A DNA stretch of 64,000 nucleotides from Aquilaria yunnanensis (GCA_039654915.1 CM077599.1:79390001-79454000), one strand, 5' to 3'. Positions 24,386 to 35,583 are shown, counted from the first letter of the stretch. Made by a program: numbers and translations. The notes: generated by a model from the sequence alone, not told the origin.

Positions 24386-24734
24386 ATCACACAGAAACCC
24401 AATGGCATTCGAAACCCAGCTCATCTGAACCCAGAAACCCACAAATCCACCAATCCATGCCTCTCTTTTGACCTCGATCGAAGATGACAAGGCACAAGCA
24501 GCAAACTCGGACGGTCGATTTCGATTCATCTCCTTCTCCCCCTGCTCCGCTCTATCTTCCCTTTCTCCTTCTCCAGCTGCTTCGTTTTCTCTTCCCTTTC
24601 TCCTTCTTCCCCAACAATCGCAGCAGTCCGACGGTGAATCGTTAAGCAGCGGCCTGGAATCGGATGATGAATGACGTCAGGTCGTTCGCCGTTTCTCCTC
24701 GTTTGCATTTCTTCTAGTTCGCGTTGGGTCATTC

Positions 24735-24895
24735 GCTTGCCCTGTTTGGCATTAACGTCAACGATTAGCGTTAGAGTTTTGAAAAAGCTATCCAATGGTA
24801 GTTTTTAGCTTTTAACTTCAGCGTTTTCATCTCAACCATTAAATAATTTATCCAAAACTCTAACGCTGATGGCAAAAGCTGTTCCTAGATGGGGC
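24735..24895. mobile_element. Small foldback MITE, family also at 51570 and 63765
   Basis: The segment is nearly self-complementary: TAGCGTTAGAGTTTTG on the left against CAAAACTCTAACGCTGAT on the right, with CATTAAATAATTTATC in the middle. Related copies occur at 51570-51735 and 63765-63905. Confidence 0.55.
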
Positions 24896-26148
24896 CGCTG
24901 TTTCTCCTAGTCAGCGTTTCTCCTCGTTCGCGTTTCTCCCGGTCGAAACCTTAGACAATTACATCCTTATGCCTTTCCTAGATTCGCCGAGGAGGGTCAA
25001 TTTGTTTTCGGTATGTTCGCCCCAGGTTCCGTCGTTCCCAGATTCGCCCCAGGTGGCAGTCACGCGATAACCCTCGCTGGAGCTCCAGCAAAGACGAGGG
25101 GTAGAGATCCATCGCGGAGGGAACAGAGTCGGTGGCTTCCGGCGTGAAGTACCAGAAGGAAGTTCACCCTGTTTTCAAGTCCCACCCTGTTCAAGATTGC
25201 TGAACCGGCCCTGTCCTCAGCACCATCTGGAAGGAACGGTGTTGAATCGAAAAAAAGCCAACACGACGGGACGAAATCTGGGTTCTGGGTGAGAATTGAG
25301 GTTTGGGAATAGGGCAGAATACAGAGCGATTGGCGGGTCTTCGGAGAGAGAGTTTCTAAGGTTTCAAATTAAGGTTTGTAAACCCAGTTTTCGGTGATTT
25401 TTTGTTTTGATTTCATATGATTTTGCCTTTTGTTTTAATTTCTTGTCCATTTCATTTTTATTTCTGTTTAGATTTTTCTGGTTTTTCTTTCTCTAATTTC
25501 CTGGTCTCGAGCGACCGTGGCGACAATGGCTTTCGCTGCGAGGAAAGAGCAGAAGAGGAAAAGGAGAAGGGAAGGGGCAAAATTGTTAGATGCATAACTT
25601 GAGGGCACAATTTTTTATGGAAGAAGGCTAGGAGGGCAAAGTCAAGCATTTTACCTTTTTTGTATTAATGGTCATTAACAAAGTTAACTTATGAGGAGGG
25701 TAAGTGTAGGTTTTTAAAAAATGGGGGACAAAACTGTAGGTTCGCAAATCTCAATGGGGTTTTGGTAATTTTTTCAAAAAATAAATACTGACTTTAAGTT
25801 TTATAGGTCATCTTTTTCTTTTTTATTAATGGTCTTTTTTAGGCTTCATATGTCTGATTGGTTTCAGCACTGTCTAGTTATTGTCAGTTTTGTTTGATCT
25901 TTATTCCAGTTACTAATGAGTTTTCTATTCCAAATTGATTTTAGTTTACAAAAAAAATTTGGCTTAATCCGATTATCTTTCTTTTATTTGGTATCGTAGA
26001 AATAATAGTTGTTTAGTGGTCAATTTCATATTTCTATTATTTCGACATCATTAGTTTGTAAGATGTTATTTGATTTATTCTTAATTGAAATAAAATTTCT
26101 TTTAGAGGCAAAGTGTTCAATTTGAAAACATCTATGTTACTAAAAGGC

Positions 26149-26745
26149 AGAAATATCAAATATGCCATGAATATTTTGGGTAAAGACCAAATATGCCACT
26201 ATAGTTTTTTTTTTCCCAATCTCCCACTAATGTTTTAAAATGGGTTGAATATGTCATTGTTGGCTAGAAAATAATAAAAAATTATAAAAATAACAAAATT
26301 TGAAATCTTAGAGTTACTATGCATATTTAAAAAACTATCAAGACCTTTGAGATTTTTTACCAAAAGATGTCTGATCTCCACCATCAACACTTCAACCTTG
26401 TTGCTGTCTTTGTCATTAATGCGCCAGCCCGTCACCTCCCTCTTTTTGTGTTTGTTGTCTAATCTTCTCGTCGGCATTAGAGAGAAAGAAAAAGAAAAAA
26501 TATAATTACAAAAAGTCTTTAAAATTTGTTAAAATTTATATGATCAACCTAAAATTTCAAAATTTATTATATTTAACATTTTTCGTTAGTTTTTTAATAG
26601 ACATTAGCATATCCACTCTTAATTTAAAACTTCAGTAGCATATCCAGTCAATTTTAAAATATTATTAGGAGATTGGGCGGAAAAAAAAAATGTAGCCGTA
26701 TATCCACTCTCAACTCAAAATATTAGTGACAAATTTGATATTTAT
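26149..26745. mobile_element. MULE-like TIR element H (about 0.6 kb)
   Basis: Left end AAATATCAAATATGCCA..AATATTTTGGGT faces right end AACTCAAAATATTAGTGACAAATTTGATATTT; CCCAATCTCCCACTAATGTTTTAAAAT faces ATTTTAAAATATTATTAGGAGATTGGG. TIRs of roughly 110 bp continue imperfectly into the centre. No cargo recognised; target duplication not resolved. Confidence 0.65.
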
Positions 26746-26984
26746 GTCTTAAAAACAAAAAAAGGCTACAGTACCAAGGCATACCAAAAAGAAGAAAAGT
26801 AGACATAATACAATATAATATAAAAAACATTTTACCCTTTAAAAAGCATACACGGAGTAATGCGAAGCATTGAAGTATTGGGCCTAAGCTAGTACCAATG
26901 GTACTAGATGAGTGCCTAAATACATACATAATACTAATTTGAATCTAAGGTAGTAAAAATAGCACTAGGTGAAGACTTACATAT

Positions 26985-28440
26985 ACAATTATGTTGGGAC
27001 CGCTAACATATTGTACCGAGAACCGACAAAATGAAGCACCAAGCGGAAGCATAAATTAAAATGAAAGCACAAGGTAAAAGACACAAGACAGTTCAAGAGG
27101 AAAACACCAAGACAAGAGAAATGCACAAACGGCACGCTAGAAACCATCAAAGTGGCTAGAACTAAACAAGGCCCGAGCTAGGACTATCTTGCTCATTGTA
27201 TAAGGAAGTTTAAAGGACAATGCTCTATATTTAGCCAATGTAGGATAAGAGGAGATATAAGAAATCTAAGTCATAATATCACTTTTCCAAGCCCTTATGA
27301 GACAAAATGACAGATAAGAAAAATATCGAGGCATATAAAACAATCTCCACATTGCTAATTTTGTCGCATACAAACAAACGTCACACTGAAACTAAATTAT
27401 GTCCAAGCAATGTTAGAGCTTAGATACAGAAAGAATCTTAGTAATCATATCAACATCGTTATCCAACGAGTAAATTGTATAAATGGTTCATAACCTTTAG
27501 TCATTTCTTTTTTTTTTAGTTTCTAATCTATTCAATGTTTTATTTTGGTCTTAAATCTATTAAAATTGTTTCATTTTAATCTATCACTAGATAAAATTCA
27601 TTAATTCAGAATAATTGTCTGAAATGAACTTTTAAAATTCTAATTTAAATATTCGGTAACTATCTTCCAGTAAATTTAAACAATTTAATATTTTTTTTAC
27701 AGTAAATAGAAAATCTAAATTAATATTTTTTTTCTGAATGAAATGAGTTCAATTTATAGAGAGAGCAAAAACATGATTTGAATTTTTTATTAACTATAAA
27801 AAATTATTATACAGATTAAATTTATTGTAAGACAGTTATCGAATAGTTAAAATTATAATCTAAAAAATTATTATCAGATAAATACTTTGAGTTAGCAAAT
27901 TTCATCAAATTGGGACCAAAATGAAACGTTTTTAATAGATTTAGGATTAAAATGAAATGTTTTAATAGGTTTAGGATTAAAACAAAACATTTAATAGGTT
28001 AGGGACTAAAATAATAATAATAATTAAAGGTTATGGGTCATTCATAAAATTTATTTGTTATCCAACATACTTGACCAAAATATCACATTTTTCAACAACT
28101 TATCGAACAAAGTAATATTTGAACTCAGTATATTTAGTAGGCCTATAGAACAAGTTATTATTGATCAAGAAAACAACACTTCAGTTGTCTCAATATATCT
28201 CAGATCTACGATCATCTTGAAAAGCCCTACATAAATATTCCTTAGCAAAGCTGCCTCCTTTATTGCTTCATCAATTGCTATATACTTTGCTTATATAGTT
28301 GAAAGAGCAATTGTTGCTTGCAAGTCTTCCAACTTACAACCCAACCACCAAATGTGAATGCATTATCTTGATATGAGTCATAATACCTATAACCAGAATC
28401 TACATACCCAAGATTAAACTTAATAAAAGTTGTAGTCGTA
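26985..28440 (-). mobile_element. Ty1/copia remnant (pol 3' end and LTR part)
   Basis: The minus strand of 28430-28067 translates, across frame breaks and stops, to a copia RNase H region: VDSGYRYYDS...FTFGGWVVSW, then LSTI-stop-AKYIAIDEAIKEAALL. After the MITE at 27468-28056 the sequence resumes with a short pol end. A polypurine-like GTGGAGATTG follows near 27345, where a 3' LTR (about 26985-27344) probably begins. Non-functional. Confidence 0.7.
27468..28056. mobile_element. TIR element I inserted in copia remnant (589 bp)
   Basis: A perfect 10-bp target duplication GTTATCCAAC flanks it (27458-27467 and 28057-28066). The ends are complementary (GTAAATTGTATAAATGGTTCATAACC against GGTTATGGGTCATTCATAAAATTTATTT). 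Opposed inner blocks mention TTTTGGTC..AAATCTATTAAAA. Non-autonomous, MULE-like by target duplication size. Confidence 0.85.
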
Positions 28441-28756
28441 CCTTTAGATACAGTCATGTTTTATGTTGTTTGCTCGAACATTTTGTTGATTCCATCTGTA
28501 GCTATTTACAATCTTATTTCCTGTACCTTTCTTTTCACTTTACTAGACTAATTCCTTTTCATCATTTCAAACCTTTGATCCTTCATTTTTTTCACAATTA
28601 ATCTGTTTATTCCTGAATAATCCTATTTATATTTTTAATTATTCTTGTTGTTCTTTCACACATAAATTCTCATTGTCTTTCTCTTTTGTTTTTTTTGATT
28701 ATGTATTACCAGTTATTCCTTTTCATGTAAGCCCAATTTCACATTCGTATTTTGTT

Positions 28757-28860
28757 TTTTGTGGTAGTGACCGCCACAGAAGGCTTTGGTTGGAGGCAAA
28801 ATACCACAGCCAAGTCAGACCTTAGAAGTTAGAACCATAAACCCATTCCAAGAATCTGCT
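28757..28860 (-). ncRNA. Possible H/ACA-like double hairpin at end of snoRNA cluster
   Basis: On the minus strand two hairpins follow each other. One is at 28858-28816 (CAGA..CTTGGAA paired with TTCTAAG.TCTG) and one at 28808-28760 (TGTGGTA..GCC paired with GGC..TACCACA), the latter followed by an ACA-like tail. The hinge lacks a good ANANNA box, so this is tentative. Confidence 0.3.
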
Positions 28861-28932
28861 AATTCATTTCTACATAAAAAGAGAACACCATAAAGATTCT
28901 AATGAAAGACCTGCAAATTTATGAGAATGGTA

Positions 28933-29022
28933 GTTTGCCTCAGAGGTAGTGACAATAGCATAAACATATCATCATGTCTTGTCATCTGATAATACGTTCA
29001 TTTGCATACATCATCGGCAAAC
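28933..29022 (-). ncRNA. Box C/D snoRNA, 18S guide (U16/snR87-like)
   Basis: The minus strand has a 7-bp terminal stem GTTTGCC/GGCAAAC, C box ATGATGT, internal CAGA (D'-like) and ATGATGA (C'), and D box CTGA. The guide beside box D is complementary to AGGTAGTGACAATA, 14 nt found in 18S rRNA as I recall it. The fifth base from box D is the A of AGGTA, which fits the site guided by human U16 and yeast snR87. Box snoRNAs direct 2'-O-methylation in the nucleolus. Confidence 0.88.
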
Positions 29023-29078
29023 AGAACAGGTTGCAACAGATTAAAACGCAGATTGCAACAGAATTACTACTAGAAAGC

Positions 29079-29163
29079 TGTGCATCAGAGAGATTCCCGA
29101 AGACAAATCATCATGCTCCCGATGAGTTCTGATGTCCCTGTCTGGTTTATCATCACTTGCACA
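29079..29163 (-). ncRNA. Box C/D snoRNA, probable 25S guide
   Basis: The minus strand has terminal stem TGTGCA/TGCACA, C box GTGATGA, C' box ATGATGA and D box CTGA immediately before the 3' stem. The guide next to box D pairs with GAGATTCCC. A second stretch pairs with TGTCCCTGTCT. Both sequences lie close together in 25S rRNA as I recall it (GAGATTCCC-ACTGTCCCTGTCT). The D' box is degenerate. No name assigned. Confidence 0.82.
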
Positions 29164-29218
29164 AATTCATAACCTCAAAATCCATTTCAAACTCGGAAAT
29201 TGAATGTGAATAGATGGA

Positions 29219-29286
29219 TGCCTCAGAGGTAAAGGTAGTTTCATGGAGATTGCTCCCTCAAAGTATATTTAACGCCATCACAGGCA
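29219..29286 (-). ncRNA. Candidate box C/D snoRNA (weaker)
   Basis: A short TGCC/GGCA stem brackets GTGATGG (C-like) and CTGA (D). An internal TTGA could be D'; the guide before it is complementary to GTATATTTAA, which occurs in 18S rRNA. The degenerate C box and 4-bp stem keep confidence low, but its position between two canonical snoRNAs supports it. Confidence 0.5.
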
Positions 29287-29423
29287 ATTGTAAAACCCCA
29301 TCACCCAAAAAATCCAGTAATCTAAGAAAAAAAAAATCCAAGAACAGGACAAATGTACAGACCCAGAGAGGGAAAACAAAGGGAGAAGCTTTCTGGGTGG
29401 CAGAGAAGGACGTTGATGGGGAG

Positions 29424-29516
29424 CTGAGCATCAGTTTTAAAAAGCTCGATTTGTAACATCACTGAAACGAATCAGTAGTTGTAGTTGCAGATTGAGTTTG
29501 TTCATCATCTGCTCAG
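29424..29516 (-). ncRNA. Box C/D snoRNA, 18S guide (U36/snR47-like)
   Basis: The minus strand gives a perfect 7-bp terminal stem CTGAGCA/TGCTCAG, C box ATGATGA, D' CTGA, C' GTGATGT and D CTGA, in the canonical order and spacing (93 nt). The guide before box D is complementary to TTAAAAAGCTCG, a 12-nt stretch of 18S rRNA. The fifth base is the first A of the AAAAA run, consistent with the U36/snR47 target. It is the promoter-proximal RNA of the cluster. The guide before D' (complement TAGTTGTAGTTGCAG) has no target I can name. Confidence 0.9.
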
Positions 29517-29666
29517 ACTCCGATCCAAAATACCCTTCCCTGCCCCCAAAAACATAGAATTTGAAAAGACCAAAAGAGCAACACTTCATTGAGGAAAGAA
29601 CTTGCTGCGAATTCGAGTTGCTTCTTTTTATCGCTCTCTTTAGCTGCTGTGCAGATCCGGGATGGC

Positions 29667-29756
29667 GTTCTTATAGAGCACAAGTCGTTCGAAACCCTAA
29701 TTCCTTTACGTCACAACGCTAGTTGCTGGGTGGGCTAGGCTTCTGAATGATGGGCC
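29667..29756 (-). promoter_or_regulatory. snoRNA-cluster promoter: TATA, telobox, two Site II motifs
   Basis: Upstream of the first snoRNA lie a minus-strand CTATAAG (about 29671-29678), a telobox AAACCCTAA (29692-29700) and two TGGGCY Site II motifs (29731-29736, 29751-29756). Telobox plus Site II is the known signature of plant snoRNA and ribosome-biogenesis promoters. Transcription would start near 29645 and read through 28.76 kb as one polycistronic precursor. Confidence 0.75.
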
Positions 29757-29810
29757 GGCCTTGTTGAAATCCTATGCAAAGCCACTGAAATAGCTATAGA
29801 CTGGTCCGTT

Positions 29811-30390
29811 TAGAGGTGTTCATTATTTGGAATAATTCAAATGAATTATTTGTATTGAATAAAATGATTTGATTATTTGGCTATTCTGTTCAAATTGTAT
29901 GAAAATATAATTTATTATTTAGTTATCGGATCAGTTATTAGTTCCTAAACTTATAAAATTGGTCCCTAAATTTAAAACCAAACAAATTGAATAAACCGAA
30001 AAGTAAAACGTATTTTGTAATTATACCCACCAACTCTACATATATAAGGTTATTTTTGCTTAGTTTTAGACCATATGTTATCAATCAATCCTTAAATTTA
30101 TGTAAAAAATGGAATATTATCAGTTTTTATCATGTTTTTTCAAGTATTTTTTTCAATTACCATGTATCCAGTTTTACTAGAAAAGAATCAAATTATAAAA
30201 ATATGATAAATTGAATTATTGTTTGGATGGTTTGGATAAAAATTGAAAAAACCAAATTATGATTCGGATGTTTTAGATCAGTTTTAATATATAATTTAGA
30301 TGATTTTGATCAAATTTATAAAAACTAAAATAAATTAAATTGTTATATTCGGGCCATCTCCAAACTGGTCCAATTAAACAAACACCCCTA
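29811..30390. mobile_element. hAT-like MITE (580 bp)
   Basis: The ends are TAGAGGTGTTCATT and its near-complement AAACAAACACCCCTA. Flanking 8-mers GGTCCGTT and AGTCCAAT match at five of eight positions, so the target duplication is only weakly supported. AT-rich interior without coding content. It abuts the snoRNA promoter. Confidence 0.5.
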
Positions 30391-31200
30391 AGTCCAATTA
30401 AGTTGCTAGAAAACGACTAAACTCTTTTGGTTTAGTTTTTCCTTTTTTTTTTCCTTCAAAATCATATTATAAATTTTTTGGGGAATGTTTGGTTCACGAA
30501 TTATGAAAAATCTTAAAAAGTGAAAATGTAGATTAAAAAAAGTAACATTGTAGAGAGTAAGAAACTATAAAACAACAATCCTAATTTTCCTCTATTTGGT
30601 CGTATCTCTGAAATAATAAGGATTTTAACTTTCCTTAAAATGAAATATTATAACTATTTTGATTTGAATTATCATAATGCCCTTGAAAGAGATGCCTTTG
30701 GGAACATTTTGTTTTTGAGGAGGTGAGTCATTTTTCTTATACATTTGTACAAGGAATGTTGGCTCTTTTTAATAGAAAACTCAATGGTAAACTATTAGTA
30801 AGTATTTACTCGTGTTACTTTTGAAAATATGTATTTTTACGCCAAAACAATTATTTGAGGATTTTTAAGTTTGCACTGCACTTTTTCATTCGTAGTAAAT
30901 TCGAGTTAACAAAGTTCAAGACCCTAGTATAATAGTAATAAAAATTTCAAATTTCTACCAACCCCTAACTTTACCAAATAAATAACAAAATTCATAAAAA
31001 TACAAGAAATGGAAGCTGAACCACATGATTTTGAAGTGAAAATGACCAAGAATGGAGAAATTTGGCTTACCAAACGTGAAATTTGGAGCTTGGAAGGAAT
31101 TTAGGAGAGGGAGAGATAGATAGAGTCACTTCTCCTTTTCCTCTGTGCGGCTCCTGCGCCTTGCTGAGGAAGGTGCATGATAAAGTTACCGATAACAAAA
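30391..31200. other. AT-rich spacer, nothing recognised
   Basis: No gene, RNA or paired repeat could be supported; one short open frame at 31083-31277 runs into the adjacent TIR and is considered spurious. Confidence 0.5.
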
Positions 31201-32285
31201 GGGTAAAATCCAATTTTGGTTCCTTAACTTTGAGATTTGTCCTAATGTGGTTCCTTAGCTCTAAAAATGACTATTAAAGTCTCCTAACTCAATCGTGTGT
31301 CTTATTTTGATTCTTACTGTTAGTTCAGGCATTATTTCAGATGGAAATTACCTATGTGGCACCTAAACTACTATATGACATCTTCTTTCATGACAATAAG
31401 TGACAAAACTGAAAGAATAACAAATTTCAAGCTAGAATTAAAGTAGAAAAAATAATTTTAAGGACTTAACCCCAATTTCATCCTTTCTATCTATCCATCT
31501 TCCTTGTTTCCCCTCTACACCGCCACCCATCTCGCCGACTCTCCGTCTACGCCGCAACCATCTCTCTTCATCCACACCTCTACGGCCTTTTTGTTGTCGG
31601 CGTCCCCTGTAAAAATCCATGCCTCCACACTTCCACCAGAAGCTCGCTTGCCCACGCCCGTCATCCCCACCGAAAATCCGCATTGTACTATGCAAACTTG
31701 CAACGATTCACACACGTTTCTCCGTCTATGCTGCCCCTACCTTCTCCCCCGTCCTCCCTCACAAATCCTGTATATGTCACTAGCGAAGCTGTCACGAATT
31801 CTAGCACTATTTCCATCAAAATCGTTGTTGGTACAGTTGCTGGAGATAGCGAAGAACATAGCAACGGATGGTTATCATGGTGGATAGAGAGGACTTGGTG
31901 GACAAAGAGGGAGTGGGTATCAAGGATGAGTGGGCAAGAGTAGGCAGCGGATAGGGCAGCGGCGAGTTTGAATTGGCGATGATTTGAGGAAGATAAAGAT
32001 TAGGGCTAATGTCACTTCAAACCCTTAAAATTACTTGTTTGTATGAATTTTAGCCTGATTTTTATTGTTTTTCCATTCTAGCCACTTATTATTATGACAT
32101 ATGATTCCACGTGGCAAAGTAAGTGTCATATAGTCATTTTCCGTCAAAGATAACGACTTAGTTGATGAAATGGACTAAAATAGAATATTATGAGGGAGAT
32201 AAGGGATTTTAAGAGGTATTTTTAGAGTTAAGGGACTATATTAGGACAACTCCCAAAGTTAAGGGACAAAATTTAGATTTTATCC
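31201..32285. mobile_element. MULE-like TIR element E (1.09 kb)
   Basis: TIRs begin GGGTAAAATCCAATTTTGG and end AAATTTAGATTTTATCC, with opposed blocks GTCCTAATGTGGTTCCTTAGCTCT and AGAGTTAAGGGACTATATTAGGAC. Flanks ATAACAAAA and ATAACCAAAA form a 9/10-bp target duplication with one indel. The interior (31480-31980) is GC-rich with several open frames but no recognised protein. Confidence 0.8.
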
Positions 32286-32539
32286 ATAACCAAAATGACA
32301 TCATTTTAGTTATTGCTAATTTTTTTTCCCTATAAACTAAATGACGTTGTTTTGGTATTTCTTTTTCCACAACTGAAGCGGCGTCATTTTAAGCTTCTAC
32401 TTTATTTCCATCTTTTTCAGGCTTCTTTTTTTTTTTTCACCAGCCACCACTCGCTGGTAATTGAAATTTTGTAATTAAAACGACATCATTTCACCATTTT
32501 ACCTCCATTTTTCTCCGTCCATTTTCAAAATAATAGATT

Positions 32540-32610
32540 GGGGGGGGAAGGGAAGGGGAAAAAAAAAGTGGTGGGGGGGGGGGGGGGGGGGGGGGGGGTT
32601 GGGTTGGGGA
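32540..32610 (+). repeat. G-rich tract with 26-G run
   Basis: A run of about 26 consecutive G (32573-32598) is flanked by GGGAAGGGAAGGGG and by TTGGGTTGGGG. Strong G-quadruplex potential on the plus strand; run length may be a sequencing or assembly artefact. Confidence 0.9.
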
Positions 32611-34712
32611 TTGGCCGTCGTGAACTCTTCGATCGAATACGACAGCTAACCATCGGATTTTCCAACATCCTTCCGCTGTCAAAATTCTATCCGTTGGATT
32701 TTGGGTTATTTTTAGCCGTGTGTTCAACAATTGAAGAAAGTTTGCAGTACATATGTACGCAGTCAAAGTTTAGCTTTGGTGGCCATACAGGTATTTTGCC
32801 ACAAAAATAATACTGAATCACTCACACGGCACATATGTTTTTTTTTTTTTTTCAGTTTCCTGTGTTTAAAGTCCTAATATTAATGTAACTTAGACAATTT
32901 CCATTTTAATCGGGTTTCAACAAAAGAGGGAATCTAACAATCTAGCGGCAGAAACATATGCCAGTGAAAGAGGAAAAATAAAATATAGAGAGATATCATG
33001 AAAAAAATAAAGGATATATAACTGTTTAAAAAATTATAGGCACTTAACCATGTGTTTAATCAAATTTATATAATTTATAAGGAATATTGGTGCTTGTTAA
33101 GAAAAAGATTAGGGCAAACTATTATAGAATATTTATCATGTTAATCGTAAAATCGATACACCTTTCATCAAATTAATTGTATTTTGTGTTCTTTAATTTT
33201 TTTTTCCCATATTCAAAATACATGTCAATTTTCCATATATTTATGTACTCTTTGTCTTGAAGCTCCTTTGTTTTATATAACAAAATTATTATCTCTTTTT
33301 TCTTTAAGAAAAATGGATATTCTTTCAGAAGTACCATTCTCGTACTATATAGTCTATGGATGCTCTTTGTTGTGATTATTGTATTTAGTAAAGAATAACT
33401 TGGGAGAAACATATTTAGTATGCTTGCAGTACAACATCCGTATTATTTAAAAAAAATCGAAGGTAACAAATATTATGAGAGAGAGAGGGGGCAACTTTAT
33501 ACCATAAAAAAAGCTACATGAACTTTAACATCGTGGTTGGAACAAGGGGCCCAATATTCACCACTGGAAGATTTAGGACAAACAGTGCAAAACACAAAAA
33601 CGTCAGGGATTAATTGAAATGGGAAACTTTTACCTCTTCCAAATTCAAATGAAAAAAAATAAATAATGTACAAAACTCCAAAATTTTGTATAGAACTGAA
33701 TAGTTTTATATCTATAACTACTATTTTAGTAACCGAATAATATAATATTTCAGTGGAAATTAAAGCTTTGAGGCTTTTGCGGCCTTTTACGCGATTCAAC
33801 CAAGGAAGTTCCTGCGTCAGCTCTTAAACAAGTCTAAGGATTTATTTGGATACAAATTTATAGAGGGAGGGGTGGGAGGGAAAGGATGAATTATCTTCCA
33901 GTTTGACAGGATGAAAAAAACTCATAAAGAAGAAAAGTTGAGGTGTAATTATCCTCCTCCTCTTCCATCCCGTCAATCCAAACGTGCCCTCTGTTTAGTG
34001 TTACTATCTTAATGGTGTTAAATCAAATAACTTTGCAAAAGCATATATGTATCATGCGTTAAAGTGAAATTATATGCAATATTTGAATCCAAACTACGCA
34101 ATAATGTAATTTCATGTCATAAGTTTGTAGCTTTCCCATTTTACTGAATTTTTTTTCCAGCTGCATTATTTTCTACATTCAATAATATTATGACAGAAGA
34201 GTTAACAAGACTTTTTACATATATTTTGTGGTGTTTTCTAGTTACTCCATGAACTTAGGTTGATATTACAGTTAAACCTCCGATGTTTGGAAATCAAAAC
34301 TTTCTTTGTTTTTTTTTTTTTTTACATTTTTGCTCAAAGATTTTGTGAAATCCTAATTTAAATTGTTTAGTGATTATGTTTGAATAGTTTCAAGTTGTTT
34401 AGTATTTTTATAACTAATTTCTATTTAAAAAATATTACCTATATTTACATAGATGAAAAATCAATAATGCAAAATGTTTATTAATTGTAGAAGAAAAAAA
34501 TTAAACATATTGAGATTGTTGATAGACAGTTGTTGACAAATTTAGATTATGATTTCAAAATTTGTTACTTGGTATTGTAAACAAAAAAACAGGAAAATGT
34601 ATATTTCACACCTTAGAAATATAATTATAATATCAACATAAATTTTGGAGTAATTTTAAATTAGCAGACGTTTTAAAACAATTAGCATTACCTTCCAATA
34701 ATTAGATTTAAG
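32611..34712. other. AT-rich spacer with decayed repeats
   Basis: Contains a decayed foldback at about 34320-34590 (GAAATCCTAATTTAAATTGTTTAG facing AAATTTAGATTATGATTTC), reminiscent of the 57617-58093 family. An open frame on the minus strand at 33497-33799 has no recognisable family. No gene supported. Confidence 0.4.
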
Positions 34713-35583
34713 GGGTAAATTTCATGCACATGTTAACCCCAACCTTTTAATTTGTTACTAGTGTTTCCCTAACATGGTTAAAATGTTCCATTTTTTACTT
34801 TTTTTGTGATAGAAGTCGTTAATTCAAATAGAAAAGGCTACATTAGCATATTATTGTAGGGGAAAATCATAACTTTAACCCCACCAAACTTTTCCCTTTA
34901 ACAAATAAACCTCTACTTTGAAATATTAAAAAAACTCCCCTCCTCATCTCTCCTCCATCCGCCTCCCTTAGCCACCCTCACTCACTCATTCCCGTTGCCA
35001 TGCATCCATCCTGCTGTCACTCACTTGCTTCTTCTCCCCTATTGTTGTTATCACTCACCCGATTTTGTCCAATTTCGTCACTCCTCCGCCTGCTATTTGT
35101 CCACTTTCATCGCGATCTGCCACAATTCATTGCAATTCGCAAGAGGTAGGCTTGATTTGTCGAAATCAAGGCTGATGGGAGGCCAATTCATCCAAATTAA
35201 GGGTTGGCTGGGGAGGGAGGAGAGGGAGGCTAGGGATGGGGCCATTAGAGAGGGACTGCCGGAAAGGGAGGCCGGAGATGGGGTTGCCGGAGAGGGAGGA
35301 GAGGGAGGAGAGATAAGAGAGGTTGGCTAGGGATTTTGTTGAATTTGAAAGTTTCAAAGCTTTTTTTGGCAAATAGAATTTTTATAGGGGTTAAAATAAG
35401 CATTTTTCCCTACTATCCTATAATGATGCGACATTTTCTGTTTAAGATAATGGATTCTATAAAAAAAAAAGGTCAAAAATGAAATATTTTAAACACAATA
35501 GGGAGGTGTTACGAATAAATTCGAATATGAGGTTAAAACAAGAACATAATTAAAAGGTTGGGGTTATCAGATGTAATTTATCC
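34713..35583. mobile_element. MULE-like TIR element D (871 bp)
   Basis: A 10-bp target duplication with one mismatch (TAGATTTAAG 34703-34712; TAGACTTAAG 35584-35593) flanks GGGTAAATTTCATGCAC...GATGTAATTTATCC ends. Opposed inner TIR blocks include AACCCCAACCTTTTAATT and AATTAAAAGGTTGGGGTT. The interior is GC-rich with no recognised gene. Confidence 0.85.

Larger units (their letters stand above)
23690..25950. mobile_element. Large foldback/TIR element with internal MITEs
   Basis: Two nested levels of inverted repeat face each other. The outer arms are 23720-23860 and 25780-25930 (AATAACTAGACAGTGCT against AGCACTGTCTAGTTATT, plus GACCTATAAAAC against TTTTATAGGTC). The inner arms begin near 23863 (AAATTACCAAAACCC) and end near 25771. 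The arms enclose a MITE at 24047-24385, a MITE at 24735-24895, and GC-rich sequence at 24880-25560 with no recognised gene. The outer arm also resembles 13230-13350. Whether this is one element or two is unresolved. Confidence 0.6.

Noticed and set aside
29214..29456. 80-codon plus-strand open frame
   Set aside because: Its last third lies antisense to the canonical C/D snoRNA at 29424-29516 and its start overlaps another snoRNA candidate; no family resemblance.
32491..32766. Open frames with poly-Pro or poly-Gly
   Set aside because: Created by the 26-G homopolymer.
33497..33799. 100-codon minus-strand open frame
   Set aside because: Part of it looks protein-like, but no family or conserved motif could be named and the flanks are AT-rich spacer.
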